Assembly (NCBI GenBank): GCA_002011035.2
Contig: MTLY02000003.1
Location: 303,194 to 367,193 of the forward strand
Length of the DNA: 64,000 nt
Source: Candidatus Hecatella orcuttiae
Lineage (GTDB): Archaea; Thermoproteota; Bathyarchaeia; Hecatellales; Hecatellaceae
Reading direction: 5' to 3'
Shown piece by piece: positions 43,337 through 51,499 of this stretch (the first letter of the stretch is position 1; every line of letters begins with the position of its first letter). The notes below the pieces were generated by a model, which saw only the letters and a program-made list of their open reading frames with translations, did not search any database and was not told the DNA's origin. Position numbers and translations under genes: made by a program.

Positions 43337-43467
43337 CAAGGTAAGTCGCTGCTCTAAGTTCCCTTCACTTTCTTCATTTTTTATGAATATTCTAACCGGT
43401 TTTTTCCCTGTGAAGGTTTATAATTTCCAGCCGTCTTAGATAAGGAAGTCTTTTAGCCGGGGTCACT

Positions 43468-43636
43468 GCCGGGGTTCCGAGGCTGTGGGAAGACAGCCGT
43501 CGGGCCGAAGGCTGAGTGGACTAACCTGAAGGAGGGTAAGGGTTCAAAAGCGCGGGCCTTGAGTTGAACCGCTGGCAAAAGATAGCCCGTGAGCCTCCTG
43601 AGGCTCGCAAGGGTTCAAATCCCTTCCCCGGCGCCA
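43468..43636 (+). tRNA. tRNA-Ser(TGA) interrupted by three introns
   Basis: Acceptor GCCGGGG (43468-43474) pairs with CCCCGGC (43626-43632), then discriminator G and CCA. Three segments must be removed. 43476-43509 is 34 nt at position 8/9, with an inner helix of about ten pairs (CCGA-GGCTGT against ACAGCC-g-TCGG). 43524-43547 is 24 nt at the end of the D-loop, with central helix GGAC/GTTC and bulges TAA and AAA. 43564-43583 is 20 nt at 37/38. Splicing gives D-arm GCTG-AGTGGACTA-AAGC, anticodon stem CGGGC/GCCCG with loop CTTGAG|A (anticodon TGA), variable arm GAGCCTC/GAGGCTC and T-arm AAGGG-TTCAAAT-CCCTT. The mature length is 91 nt including CCA. A second GCCGGGG at 43456-43462 is an alternative 5' end. 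Confidence 0.87.
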
Positions 43637-43740
43637 TTTCTTATGTGCAGCGCCCATTTTTCTTCCCCGCGGCGGGAGAGGCAATGCCTAAAATAGGCAG
43701 GGAGGAGAAATTAACCAAGCTAGGCTGAGGTGAGTTTGGG

Positions 43741-43944
43741 GTGGCGAGGGTCGACTGCTCAAACGTTGAGGTGAACTTGAAGAACTGCACATGCACCTAC
43801 GAGCCTTGCGGTAGGAAGGGAGTTTGCTGCCAGTGTCTCCTCTATCATCGAGAAAAGGGCGAGTTACCGGGCTGTTTCTTTCCTCCTGAGGTTGAAAAAA
43901 TCTACGACAGGTCGATTCAAAGATTCCTATCCATCCACAAGTGA
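43741..43944 (+). CDS. DUF6485-like small cysteine-rich protein
   Basis: The 67-residue protein has seven cysteines in a compact pattern (NCTCTYEPCGRKGVCCQCLLYH ... GELPGCFFP), matching the DUF6485 group seen in anaerobic archaea and bacteria. Metal binding is likely; a role is unknown. GTG 43741 is the start. It lies between tRNA-Ser and another short Cys-rich frame. Confidence 0.78.
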   Translation: MARVDCSNVEVNLKNCTCTYEPCGRKGVCCQCLLYHREKGELPGCFFPPEVEKIYDRSIQRFLSIHK

Positions 43945-44078
43945 GGGCTTCACACTTAGGACTTAACGAGTCAATGCTGAGGAGGTTTCGCGGCGTGGAG
44001 GAAAGGATTTATCTACTCCCACCACCTCTTCTGTTTTGAGCTTGGCTAGCCGCGAAGAAAACAGTGAGGGTGTGAAAG

Positions 44079-44180
44079 GTGGAAAGCCGAAAGCGTCTAT
44101 GCCCGGACTACGGAAAACAGCGATGTCCCCTCTACAAGACGGATGGCATGATATACGACATGTGCATCATCTGCCGGTAG
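44079..44180 (+). CDS. Possible 33-residue Cys-rich protein
   Basis: A short frame from GTG 44079 to TAG 44178-44180 encodes a peptide with four cysteines arranged LCPDYGKQRC ... MCIIC, which would suit one zinc ion. A TATA-like element (GGATTTATCT, about 44005-44014) lies upstream. The even cysteine spacing suggests it is expressed, but it is too short for certainty. Confidence 0.45.
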   Translation: MESRKRLCPDYGKQRCPLYKTDGMIYDMCIICR

Positions 44181-44247
44181 GGACTGGCTGAGCTGCGGCG
44201 AGACAGAGCCTATTTTAGGCTTAATTCAGCCTTTTTTGGCCTCCCGG

Positions 44248-45672
44248 TCAACTGGATTTTAATGCCACGGTTTCAACCCTGATGGTGTTGGTGGTGCCCA
44301 CTCTGCTTTTGGGATCTCCGGAAACTAGGATAATGCGGCTAAGCCTTTTCGCATCACCCTTTTTCGCCAAGATTCTTTTAGCCTCCCGGAGGATGAGGTC
44401 GCTGTTCATGGGTTCCTCCGCTAAATAGGGTTCTACCCCCCAAGATAGGAGGAGCCTCCGCTGTAGCGAAGGGTCTGCGGTGAAGACTAACAAAGGGTTG
44501 GGCGGTCTGTAGCGGGATATTCTGTAGGCGGTTGAGCCGGACCGGGTGGGGACCACGATGGCCGCAGCCTCCAAGCCTATTGCCAGCCGGCATGCGGTGT
44601 AGCTGATCACATCTTCCGGTGTCCGTTTGGCCGAGGATTCGCGTTGGGCTAGGATCTCCCTGTAGGGAAGTTTTTTCTCCACGGTCTCAGCCACCCGGGC
44701 CATGACCTTAACAGCCTCCACCGGATAGTTTCCCACAGCGGTTTCCTCCGAAAGCATCAAAGCGTCGGTGCCATCGAAAACAGCGTTGGCTATATCGCTT
44801 ACTTCCGCCCTTGTAGGCCGAGGATTCTGCACCATGGACATGAGCATTTGGGTTGCCGTTATAACCGGTCTACCGTGGAGGTTGCAGTCTCGGATCAACT
44901 GCTTCTGCAAGATGGGTATGTTTTCCACATCCATCTCCACCCCCAAGTCGCCGCGCGCAATCATGATGCCGTCAGATTCCCTAATGATCCTGCGGATATC
45001 TCTGAAGGCGGAGGCTCGCTCGATCTTGGCGATAACCCCTGCTTTACTCTTCCTCCGTTTGATAAGCTCTTTCGCGGCGATGATGTCCTTGGAGCTTTGA
45101 ATAAATGAAAAGGCAACAAAATCCACTTCTTTTTCAAGCCCAAATTCCAGATGCTCCGCATCTTTCTCCGTAATAGGCGGCATCTTCACCATGAAACCGG
45201 GAATGTTCATCCCCTTACCTGAGTGCAAAGTCCCGCCTGTTGCAACTTTGCACGCTACATTTTTTTCGTCGGTGTCCACCACCTCCAACCTGATGGTTCC
45301 GTCAGCTAGGTAGATTTTATCTCCCTTCTTCACCTCCTGAGGGAGAGAGCTGTAATTCACGGAGACCCTATGGGAGTCCCCTTCAACCATCTCGGTGGTT
45401 AAGGTGAACGTTGCCCCCTCCGTCAACCGGACGGAGCCTTCCTTGAAACGCCCAATCCTCAGCCTCGGGCCCGGTAGGTCTTGGATTATTCCTATGGGCG
45501 TATGTAACTCGTGGGATATCCCCCTGATCAGCTCAATAACTCTTCCATGCTCCCGGTGGGTTCCGTGGGAGAAGTTTAGGCGGGCCAGCTTCATTCCTGC
45601 CTTAACAAGCTGCTTCAAAACCTTGTAGGAGGAGCTAGCCGGACCGATGGTGCACACGATCTTCGTCCGCAC
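44248..45672 (-). CDS. pyk: Pyruvate kinase
   Basis: The 474-residue protein has all pyruvate kinase signatures: IVCTIGPASSSYKVL, ARLNFSHGTHREH, the Mg/K active-site motif GVIAKIERASAF, the substrate region GIMIARGDLGVEM and ATQMLMSMVQNPRPTRAEVSDIANAVFDGTDALMLS. It makes ATP and pyruvate from phosphoenolpyruvate. GTG 45672 starts 3 nt after the glycerate kinase stop, with a ribosome site overlapping that gene's end, so the two are translationally coupled. Confidence 0.96.
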   Translation of the reverse strand: MRTKIVCTIGPASSSYKVLKQLVKAGMKLARLNFSHGTHREHGRVIELIRGISHELHTPIGIIQDLPGPRLRIGRFKEGSVRLTEGATFTLTTEMVEGDSHRVSVNYSSLPQEVKKGDKIYLADGTIRLEVVDTDEKNVACKVATGGTLHSGKGMNIPGFMVKMPPITEKDAEHLEFGLEKEVDFVAFSFIQSSKDIIAAKELIKRRKSKAGVIAKIERASAFRDIRRIIRESDGIMIARGDLGVEMDVENIPILQKQLIRDCNLHGRPVITATQMLMSMVQNPRPTRAEVSDIANAVFDGTDALMLSEETAVGNYPVEAVKVMARVAETVEKKLPYREILAQRESSAKRTPEDVISYTACRLAIGLEAAAIVVPTRSGSTAYRISRYRPPNPLLVFTADPSLQRRLLLSWGVEPYLAEEPMNSDLILREAKRILAKKGDAKRLSRIILVSGDPKSRVGTTNTIRVETVALKSS

Positions 45673-45675
45673 CCT

Positions 45676-47064
45676 TCAGCCCCCTTCAGAGGACACCCGC
45701 ACAGCTACGATGAGGTCGTTTACATTCGTCCCCGTAGGCCCCGTCATAATGGTATCTCCGAGTTTATCCAGAAAGCTGTGAGAATCATTGTTTTGCAGGT
45801 AAAAGTCCGCATCCAATCCAGCCTCCCTCGCCTGGCTTAGGGTGTAGCCGTCAACGATTCCTCCAGCAGCCTCAGTGTAGCCGTCAACGCCGTCGGTGTC
45901 CACGGCTGCGATGGCCAGACCCTTGACTCCTTCTATAAGTCTGCAAGCCGAAAGTACCAGCTCTTGGTTTCTCCCGCCTTTGCCCTCGCCTTTAACCTTC
46001 ACGGTAGTTTCTCCTCCCAAAATTATTGACCTGTCTTTTGCCTCCGGCTTAGGCTTCAAATACTTTGCCATGGCAGCTATCACCCTGCCAGCTTCCCGTG
46101 CCTCGCCTTCGAGGAAAACGGTTAGAACCGAAGCTTCCACTCCTCTGGAGTTCAGGTATTCCGAAGCAGACCGGCATGCCAACTCATTGTTTCCGAGGAT
46201 GAAATTGTGAACTTTCCGGAAGACCTCTTCACTTGGTTTGGGCGATTCAGGGATCAGGCCTCCGACCCCTTCTTCAAGAGTCTTGCGGACGGCTTCTGGG
46301 GCATTGTCCCAAAGCCTATACTTTTTTAACACGGCAACGGCGTCCCTGAAGGTGGTGGGATCAGGGGCGGTGGGCCCTGAGGCTATGGTTTCAAGGGAAT
46401 CGCCCACCACGTCGGAGATGATGAGCCCCACGGTTTCAGCCGGATAGATCCTCCCAGCCAGCCGGCCTCCCTTCACCTGGGAGAGATGTTTTCTCACGGT
46501 GTTAATCTCATGGATGGTGGCTCCGGATTTGAGGAGAGCTCGGGTGATGTCCTGTTTCTCTTCAAGGCTTACTCCTCCCGTGGGCGAAGCCATGAGCGCA
46601 GATCCCCCTCCGGAAATCAAGCAGAAGGCCAAGTCCCTTTCACCGAGCCTGTCCGCGAGCTCCAACATTTTAGACACAGCGTTCGGCGCCTCAACCGTGG
46701 GAATGGGATGCCCGGCTTTCACCAGCCAGATGGGGCCTGTGCGGAACGCTCGCTCCTGATATTTTGGTGCCACGATAATTCCCTCGGTGAGCCTATCGCC
46801 TAAAACCTCATACAACGCTTCAGCCATGGCAGCTGAAGCCTTACCGCCGCCGAACACGTAGATCCCTTCAACCTCTTTCAAGTCGACGGAAAGATGGTCT
46901 ATCCTGAGGAAGTCTCCTTCCAATTTCAGACGACCTCTGAGCAGATGTTGAGGGTTTACGGAAGCTAAAGCTGCCTCCATGGCTTCCAAAGCTAAACGGC
47001 GGGCTTCCGATTCCACTTTTTCCCTTTCAATGAGCTGTTTTTTGTTTCGTATGAAATCTGTCAA
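45676..47064 (-). CDS. gck: Glycerate 2-kinase (GckA/MOFRL family)
   Basis: The 462-residue protein has the class-II glycerate kinase pattern: YVFGGGKASAAMAEAL, VKAGHPIPTVEAPNA, CLISGGGSALMASPTGGVSLEEKQ, INTVRKHLSQVKGGRLA and the C-terminal MOFRL domain (IILGGETTVKVKGEGKGGRNQELVLSA). It phosphorylates D-glycerate, in archaea to 2-phosphoglycerate, which needs only enolase to reach the substrate of the pyruvate kinase encoded next. The upstream gap to 47157 holds no gene. Confidence 0.93.
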   Translation of the reverse strand: MTDFIRNKKQLIEREKVESEARRLALEAMEAALASVNPQHLLRGRLKLEGDFLRIDHLSVDLKEVEGIYVFGGGKASAAMAEALYEVLGDRLTEGIIVAPKYQERAFRTGPIWLVKAGHPIPTVEAPNAVSKMLELADRLGERDLAFCLISGGGSALMASPTGGVSLEEKQDITRALLKSGATIHEINTVRKHLSQVKGGRLAGRIYPAETVGLIISDVVGDSLETIASGPTAPDPTTFRDAVAVLKKYRLWDNAPEAVRKTLEEGVGGLIPESPKPSEEVFRKVHNFILGNNELACRSASEYLNSRGVEASVLTVFLEGEAREAGRVIAAMAKYLKPKPEAKDRSIILGGETTVKVKGEGKGGRNQELVLSACRLIEGVKGLAIAAVDTDGVDGYTEAAGGIVDGYTLSQAREAGLDADFYLQNNDSHSFLDKLGDTIMTGPTGTNVNDLIVAVRVSSEGG

Positions 47065-47157
47065 TACGCCTCACCCGATAACTTTCTCCGCAGCCATGCG
47101 GCCTTTGAAAGGCTCAGACGGACTGCCTTCAAACTGGTGGTGTGCGTGGAAATCTTT

Positions 47158-49428
47158 TCACCAGCGACGTTTGAAGGCTTCCAATTTCCCTCCATGAGTC
47201 CACCATTGAAGGGGAAGATAGAGGGTTGACTCCCTAGCGTAAACGTCTATCTGGGTTGTGCCACAGGAAGGACAGCGGTGCAGGTAGCCTCTGAAAGTTT
47301 TTTGACATAGCCCGCAGTAGGTGAGAGGGAAATCGTAGGCGAAAAAGCTGAGGCCGAAGCTCTCGCAGAGGTTAACCGTTTGTTTAAGAAGCTTCTGAGG
47401 GGATCTTTCCTCTTCTAAGGTGACGGCGGTGAAATGGCCGCCTTTTAACAGCGGATGAAATCTCCCCTCAATCCTCAGCCTTTCATCTTGGGGGAGAGCT
47501 GATTCTTCTGGAAGGAGAGGAACATAGGTGTAGTAGGGGTGTTCTTTTCCACCTTGAACATTAACCATTTCCCAGCCGTACTTTTTCCCATCCAACTCTG
47601 CTAGGCGTGAGGAAGCTTCACTGCCTACGATCTGCGAAACAGCTAACCTTATCCCTTTTTCTTCGGAGATGGCGGCTGCGAGGTTGGCTATGTTTTCCAC
47701 CAGCCGAACGGCGAAATGTTGAGGCATAAGCTCCTCGTAGATGTCGTAGCCTACATGAACCCTCACAGCTTCGTTGAGACCTACTATGCCAATGGTCTTC
47801 ACTGAATTATTCAGCCTGTAATAGGCTTCGCCGCTTTCCACATGGGTTAGACTGGGCAGCAGTCCTTGCTTCATCCGGTCCTCTATTTCCTTTCCTTTTA
47901 TCTCCAAAGCCTTAACTGCTGTTTTAACTGCTTTTTCCAAGTAGCTGAAAAACTTGGAGTCGTTTCCCTTAGCCTCATAAGCTATCCGGGGTAGGTTTAA
48001 GGCTACCGTGTTCAGGCATCCCGTCCGAAGCGTATCTACCTCCCAGTCGCCTGTCCACTCTCCTCCAATCCTCTCCCCGCTGGCCAGATAGCTGGAGTTT
48101 TCTTCTGGCTCCTTGGTTAAATTGGCTATGTAAATGGCGCCGTATTTGGCGGCTAGCTCATGGGCCTTAACCAAAATTTCCTCGCATTTTTTGCTGAAAC
48201 TTCCAGCCCTGAGCTTTAACACCAGCCGAGGATTGAAGAGAGGTTTTCTTGAACTCAAATCCAAGGCTGCCTCCAGCAGGAGGCTCGCAAGAGTCTGAGC
48301 TTCTTCTTCGAAGCTTTGATATTCCTCCTTTCCGCCGCTTCGTCTGACAGCTGTCAGCGCCCTAAGACGTTTAGGGATGAAAACCTCTAAACCGAGAGTC
48401 ACCCCTCCGCTTCCAAAGCTTTTGAATGCTACCCGGGTGAGAAAGCCCTTCAAAGCCGCTTGAGCTTCCGCCTTAGGGATTCCTCGAAGATGAGGTGCTA
48501 AGAATATGTTGAAATAGTCGAAGGCTTGCTGTCCTGAAATTTCTCCCCCGAAGGCGTCTATCAACCCCTCAACCATCAGCAGGGAATCCGAGAAACTATC
48601 AGGAGGCGCAAGCGAAGGGGCAGCGTGACTTGTAGCTTTGAAGCCCCCGGCAAGAAAAGGTCTGAGGTCGTGGTAGATGCTCTGAGGCCTCAGCACCCAA
48701 TAACCGGAATCGCTTAAGTGGATCTGGCCTGAAAGATGGGCGTCGGCTAGGTCCCTAGGAAGGACGTTGAGAAGCATGAACTCCGTCATAACTTGGCTCC
48801 CAGCCGCGGCATGGGCGTGTTCCACGGTCAATCCTCTTTCAGCTGCCTTGGCAACGGTTTTCTCCACATCCCGCACAGGCATTCCCAACCGGGTAAGCTT
48901 GTGACGGTAGTCTTCCAGGCCCTTTTCCAAGAGGATGGCGTTGACAAACTCTCTGATGAGGGGCGCTGTAAGGTAGGTAATGGGAAGTTTCAGCATACGC
49001 TCCTCAGCTTCGGCGGAGATCTTATCAGCCACCTCAGGGAGAGCCCCTGCCTCCTCAACGAGGGAGAGGGCAATCTTGCTCCGGTCAAATTCTTCCATGG
49101 TATACCGGGAGGTCCGAACAAACAACCGCCCTGCTTTTCTCAAGGCGTATTCGGCCAGCTCTTGGGAGAAACTGTTAACCCTCAAGCCCAGCTCGGTTAT
49201 CTGGTACCGCCTCGTCCCTTTCTCCAAGCCCACGAGGCCTGTGGAGAGAAGGTTTTTAAGATGGTAAACGAATTTCCCCGCATCCTTAGTGGGCGCAAGT
49301 TTTAGGAATTCCATGATCTCACTGTAAGTCATAGGTCCACGGGTTGCAAGGAGTTTAAGGATCTGAAGCCTGATGGGCGCTGCCACGGCGCTGAAAACGT
49401 CGACTCCTGTCCTAGGCTTTTTAACCAT
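47158..49428 (-). CDS. NrdD-like anaerobic ribonucleotide reductase homologue fused to an N-terminal HTH, glycyl-radical glycine absent
   Basis: The 756-residue protein begins with an ArsR-like winged helix (PIRLQILKLLATRGPMTYSEIMEFL ... YHLKNLLSTGLVGLE), followed by an ATP-cone-like segment (VRTSRYTMEEFDRSKIALSLVEEAG). The main part is a class III ribonucleotide reductase barrel, with YIANLTKEPEENSSYLASGE and TGCLNTVALNLPRIAYEA. At the C-terminus the zinc site (CGLCQKTF ... CPSCG) is kept, but the glycyl-radical motif, normally R-x2-GYL followed by NAGK, reads RESTLYL followed by THGGK: Leu replaces the essential Gly. No activase gene (nrdG) is nearby. A regulatory or nucleotide-sensing role is therefore plausible. 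Confidence 0.82.
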   Translation of the reverse strand: MVKKPRTGVDVFSAVAAPIRLQILKLLATRGPMTYSEIMEFLKLAPTKDAGKFVYHLKNLLSTGLVGLEKGTRRYQITELGLRVNSFSQELAEYALRKAGRLFVRTSRYTMEEFDRSKIALSLVEEAGALPEVADKISAEAEERMLKLPITYLTAPLIREFVNAILLEKGLEDYRHKLTRLGMPVRDVEKTVAKAAERGLTVEHAHAAAGSQVMTEFMLLNVLPRDLADAHLSGQIHLSDSGYWVLRPQSIYHDLRPFLAGGFKATSHAAPSLAPPDSFSDSLLMVEGLIDAFGGEISGQQAFDYFNIFLAPHLRGIPKAEAQAALKGFLTRVAFKSFGSGGVTLGLEVFIPKRLRALTAVRRSGGKEEYQSFEEEAQTLASLLLEAALDLSSRKPLFNPRLVLKLRAGSFSKKCEEILVKAHELAAKYGAIYIANLTKEPEENSSYLASGERIGGEWTGDWEVDTLRTGCLNTVALNLPRIAYEAKGNDSKFFSYLEKAVKTAVKALEIKGKEIEDRMKQGLLPSLTHVESGEAYYRLNNSVKTIGIVGLNEAVRVHVGYDIYEELMPQHFAVRLVENIANLAAAISEEKGIRLAVSQIVGSEASSRLAELDGKKYGWEMVNVQGGKEHPYYTYVPLLPEESALPQDERLRIEGRFHPLLKGGHFTAVTLEEERSPQKLLKQTVNLCESFGLSFFAYDFPLTYCGLCQKTFRGYLHRCPSCGTTQIDVYARESTLYLPLQWWTHGGKLEAFKRRW

Positions 49429-49628
49429 GGGGTCTCAGATCCTTTAACATCGAAAGATAGCTGTTCAGTCTTAAGTTATACTTTGTCTATTATTTTAGAC
49501 TTCCACCTAAAAAGTCTTCTTCCACATTTAAAAAGCCTTTCACCTAGGTTAAACCGTTGAAGGCTGAGATACCCTTGAAACCGGTTTCTGGAAAACGGTT
49601 TTATACGGTTACAGGGGGAGGTAGTATC

Positions 49629-50774
49629 ATGGTTAAACCCTCTCTGGGAAAGGTATTCCTCGGAATTTTACTTCTCTTGCTAACGCTACCTATGGTGGCG
49701 TATTCAACTCCTCAAGCTCCCACTGTTCAAACCGACAAAGAAACCTATGGAAGCGGCGACTACCTCAACGTCACAGGCACGGCTGAGCCGAATTCGCTGG
49801 TTTCTCTGCAAGTTCTTGACCCTGAAGGAAACCTGAAAGGTGTTGCTCAAGCCCGTGTTTCTTCCCAAGGAACCTACGCTGTGGCGAAGGTGTACAGGTT
49901 TCAAGAGGACGATCCGGAAGGAGAATGGAGGGTGATAGTGTACCAAGGAGGCATTTTCTCCGAGGCCAAGTTTCAGTTCACACTCCCAGCGCCGACACCT
50001 ACACCTACACCAACCCCGACCCTTACACCCACGCCTACTCCAACTCCGACGCCTACGCCAACCCCTACGCCTACTCCCACCCCCTCCCCCACCCCCACGC
50101 CAACACCCACACCCACAGCCACCCCCACACCGACTCCCTCTGCTGAAGGGAAAAAATGCATCATCGCCACCACCACTTATGGCTCAGAGCTGGCTCCGGA
50201 AGTGCAATTTCTGAGGGGTTTCAGGGAAAACGTCGCCCTCAAAACCTTCGCCGGAGCCCAGTTCATGAGGGTTTTCAACGCTTGGTACTATTCCTTCAGT
50301 CCTTCAGTGGCCGGCTTCATAGAGGCCCACCCGTCTGTTAAAGGAGTGGTGAAAGTTTTTCTCTACCCCCTCATCGGAATCCTTCACTTGGCCGTGGCGG
50401 CCAACACCGTCTTCAGCTTTAACGGTGAACTTGGTATCACCGTAGCCGGGCTTGTAGCCGGCGCCCTGATAGGAGTTGTATACTTTGCCCCCCCAACCGC
50501 TCTGGTTCTCTACGCTGCGAGGAGGAAGAAGGAAACCCTGGCCCTAGGAAGCCTGTTGAAGCCTGTCTCAATGCTTTGGCTTCTGGGTGCCTCCCTGATC
50601 CTTGTAGGTGAACTGGTTGCCTCCGAGTTTCTCATGATGGCTGCGACAGGATTGTTTGTCAGCTCAACGGTAGCCATCACCGCAACCGCGGTGGCATTAA
50701 AAATTTTGAATGTCCAACGAAAAGCTACCGCTAGTCTCCTTTCCAAAGGAAGGGCCTCAAACAGGCGAGGCTGA
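49629..50774 (+). CDS. Surface protein with Pro-Thr repeat and CFI-box C-terminal membrane domain
   Basis: The protein of about 381 residues starts at ATG 49629, preceded by GGGGGAGG (the frame is open from 49557). A signal peptide ([20 protein letters not shown]) leads into an Ig-like domain ([20 protein letters not shown] ... [12 protein letters not shown]). A Thr-Pro repeat of about 60 residues and the CFI-box-like segment [21 protein letters not shown] follow, then [16 protein letters not shown] and four transmembrane helices. The repeat suggests a rigid, probably glycosylated stalk. The CFI-box module is shared with the protein at 58426. A sorting or anchoring function for this module is proposed in bacteria. 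Confidence 0.78.
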   Translation: MVKPSLGKVFLGILLLLLTLPMVAYSTPQAPTVQTDKETYGSGDYLNVTGTAEPNSLVSLQVLDPEGNLKGVAQARVSSQGTYAVAKVYRFQEDDPEGEWRVIVYQGGIFSEAKFQFTLPAPTPTPTPTPTLTPTPTPTPTPTPTPTPTPTPSPTPTPTPTPTATPTPTPSAEGKKCIIATTTYGSELAPEVQFLRGFRENVALKTFAGAQFMRVFNAWYYSFSPSVAGFIEAHPSVKGVVKVFLYPLIGILHLAVAANTVFSFNGELGITVAGLVAGALIGVVYFAPPTALVLYAARRKKETLALGSLLKPVSMLWLLGASLILVGELVASEFLMMAATGLFVSSTVAITATAVALKILNVQRKATASLLSKGRASNRRG

Positions 50775-50830
50775 AGGTTTTTCCAGCGCCTGCAGTCTCC
50801 TTTAAGGGACGAAAACCTTTAAATTGAATT

Positions 50831-51337
50831 GTGCAGATCAAAAATGGCAAATTTGGGGTTGACTTCCTTTTGGAGGAGAAACCTTCGTCTAAGTCTGTGG
50901 ACCGAATCTTGGTCGCTGTGGACGGTTCGGAGCATTCCAAAAAGGCTGCGGATTTGGCGGTAGACTTGGCTAAAAAATGGGAGGCTGAACTTTATCTGAT
51001 CCATGTGTTAGAAGAGAAGGGTGTGCCTAAGGAGTTTAAAGAGTTCGCTCGGATTGAAAAGGTGCCTGTCTCTGAGTATTTCAACCTAGTCTGCCAGACA
51101 GGAGGTTTTCTGGGGGAGGCTGAAGTCAAGGCTAAAGCTGCGGGGATAAAAAAAGTTGAACGTATCTGCGCCCAAGGAAACCCTGCTGACGAGATCATCA
51201 ACGCAGCGGAGAGATTAGGCGTGGACATGGTGGTTTTGGGAAGTAGGGGTTTGGGAGGATTTTCCCGGGCTATCATGGGAAGCGTCTCCACCAAGGTGTG
51301 CACCCACGTCAATTGCGCCTGCGTAACTGTGAAGTGA
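50831..51337 (+). CDS. Universal stress protein (UspA family)
   Basis: The 168-residue protein has the Usp fold with the nucleotide-binding pattern VDRILVAVDGSEHSKKAADLAVDLA and the C-terminal G-2x-G-9x-G(S) motif VVLGSRGLGGFSRAIMGSVSTKVC. It is likely an ATP-binding stress protein. GTG 50831 is the start. TATA-like sequence (ACCTTTAAATT, 50814-50824) lies very close to that codon, so the transcript may be nearly leaderless or begin at a later codon. Confidence 0.88.
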   Translation: MQIKNGKFGVDFLLEEKPSSKSVDRILVAVDGSEHSKKAADLAVDLAKKWEAELYLIHVLEEKGVPKEFKEFARIEKVPVSEYFNLVCQTGGFLGEAEVKAKAAGIKKVERICAQGNPADEIINAAERLGVDMVVLGSRGLGGFSRAIMGSVSTKVCTHVNCACVTVK

Positions 51338-51499
51338 AATCGGGAAACCGACTGAACTTTTTTCTTATAAAGTTTTCAGCTTTAGGCTAAATTGAACTCC
51401 ACCAAAAGCTTCGAAAATGAAGACTATCCAGAAATAAGGTTATTAGGAAGAAGTTTTGCTGGTTTATGGGATATAGCATCTTCTTAAAAGGGGTTTAAC

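Noticed and set aside
49973-50176. Minus-strand frame encoding a Gly-Val repeat
   Set aside because: It is the complement of the Thr-Pro repeat of the surface protein; the GV repeat is a by-product of codon periodicity.
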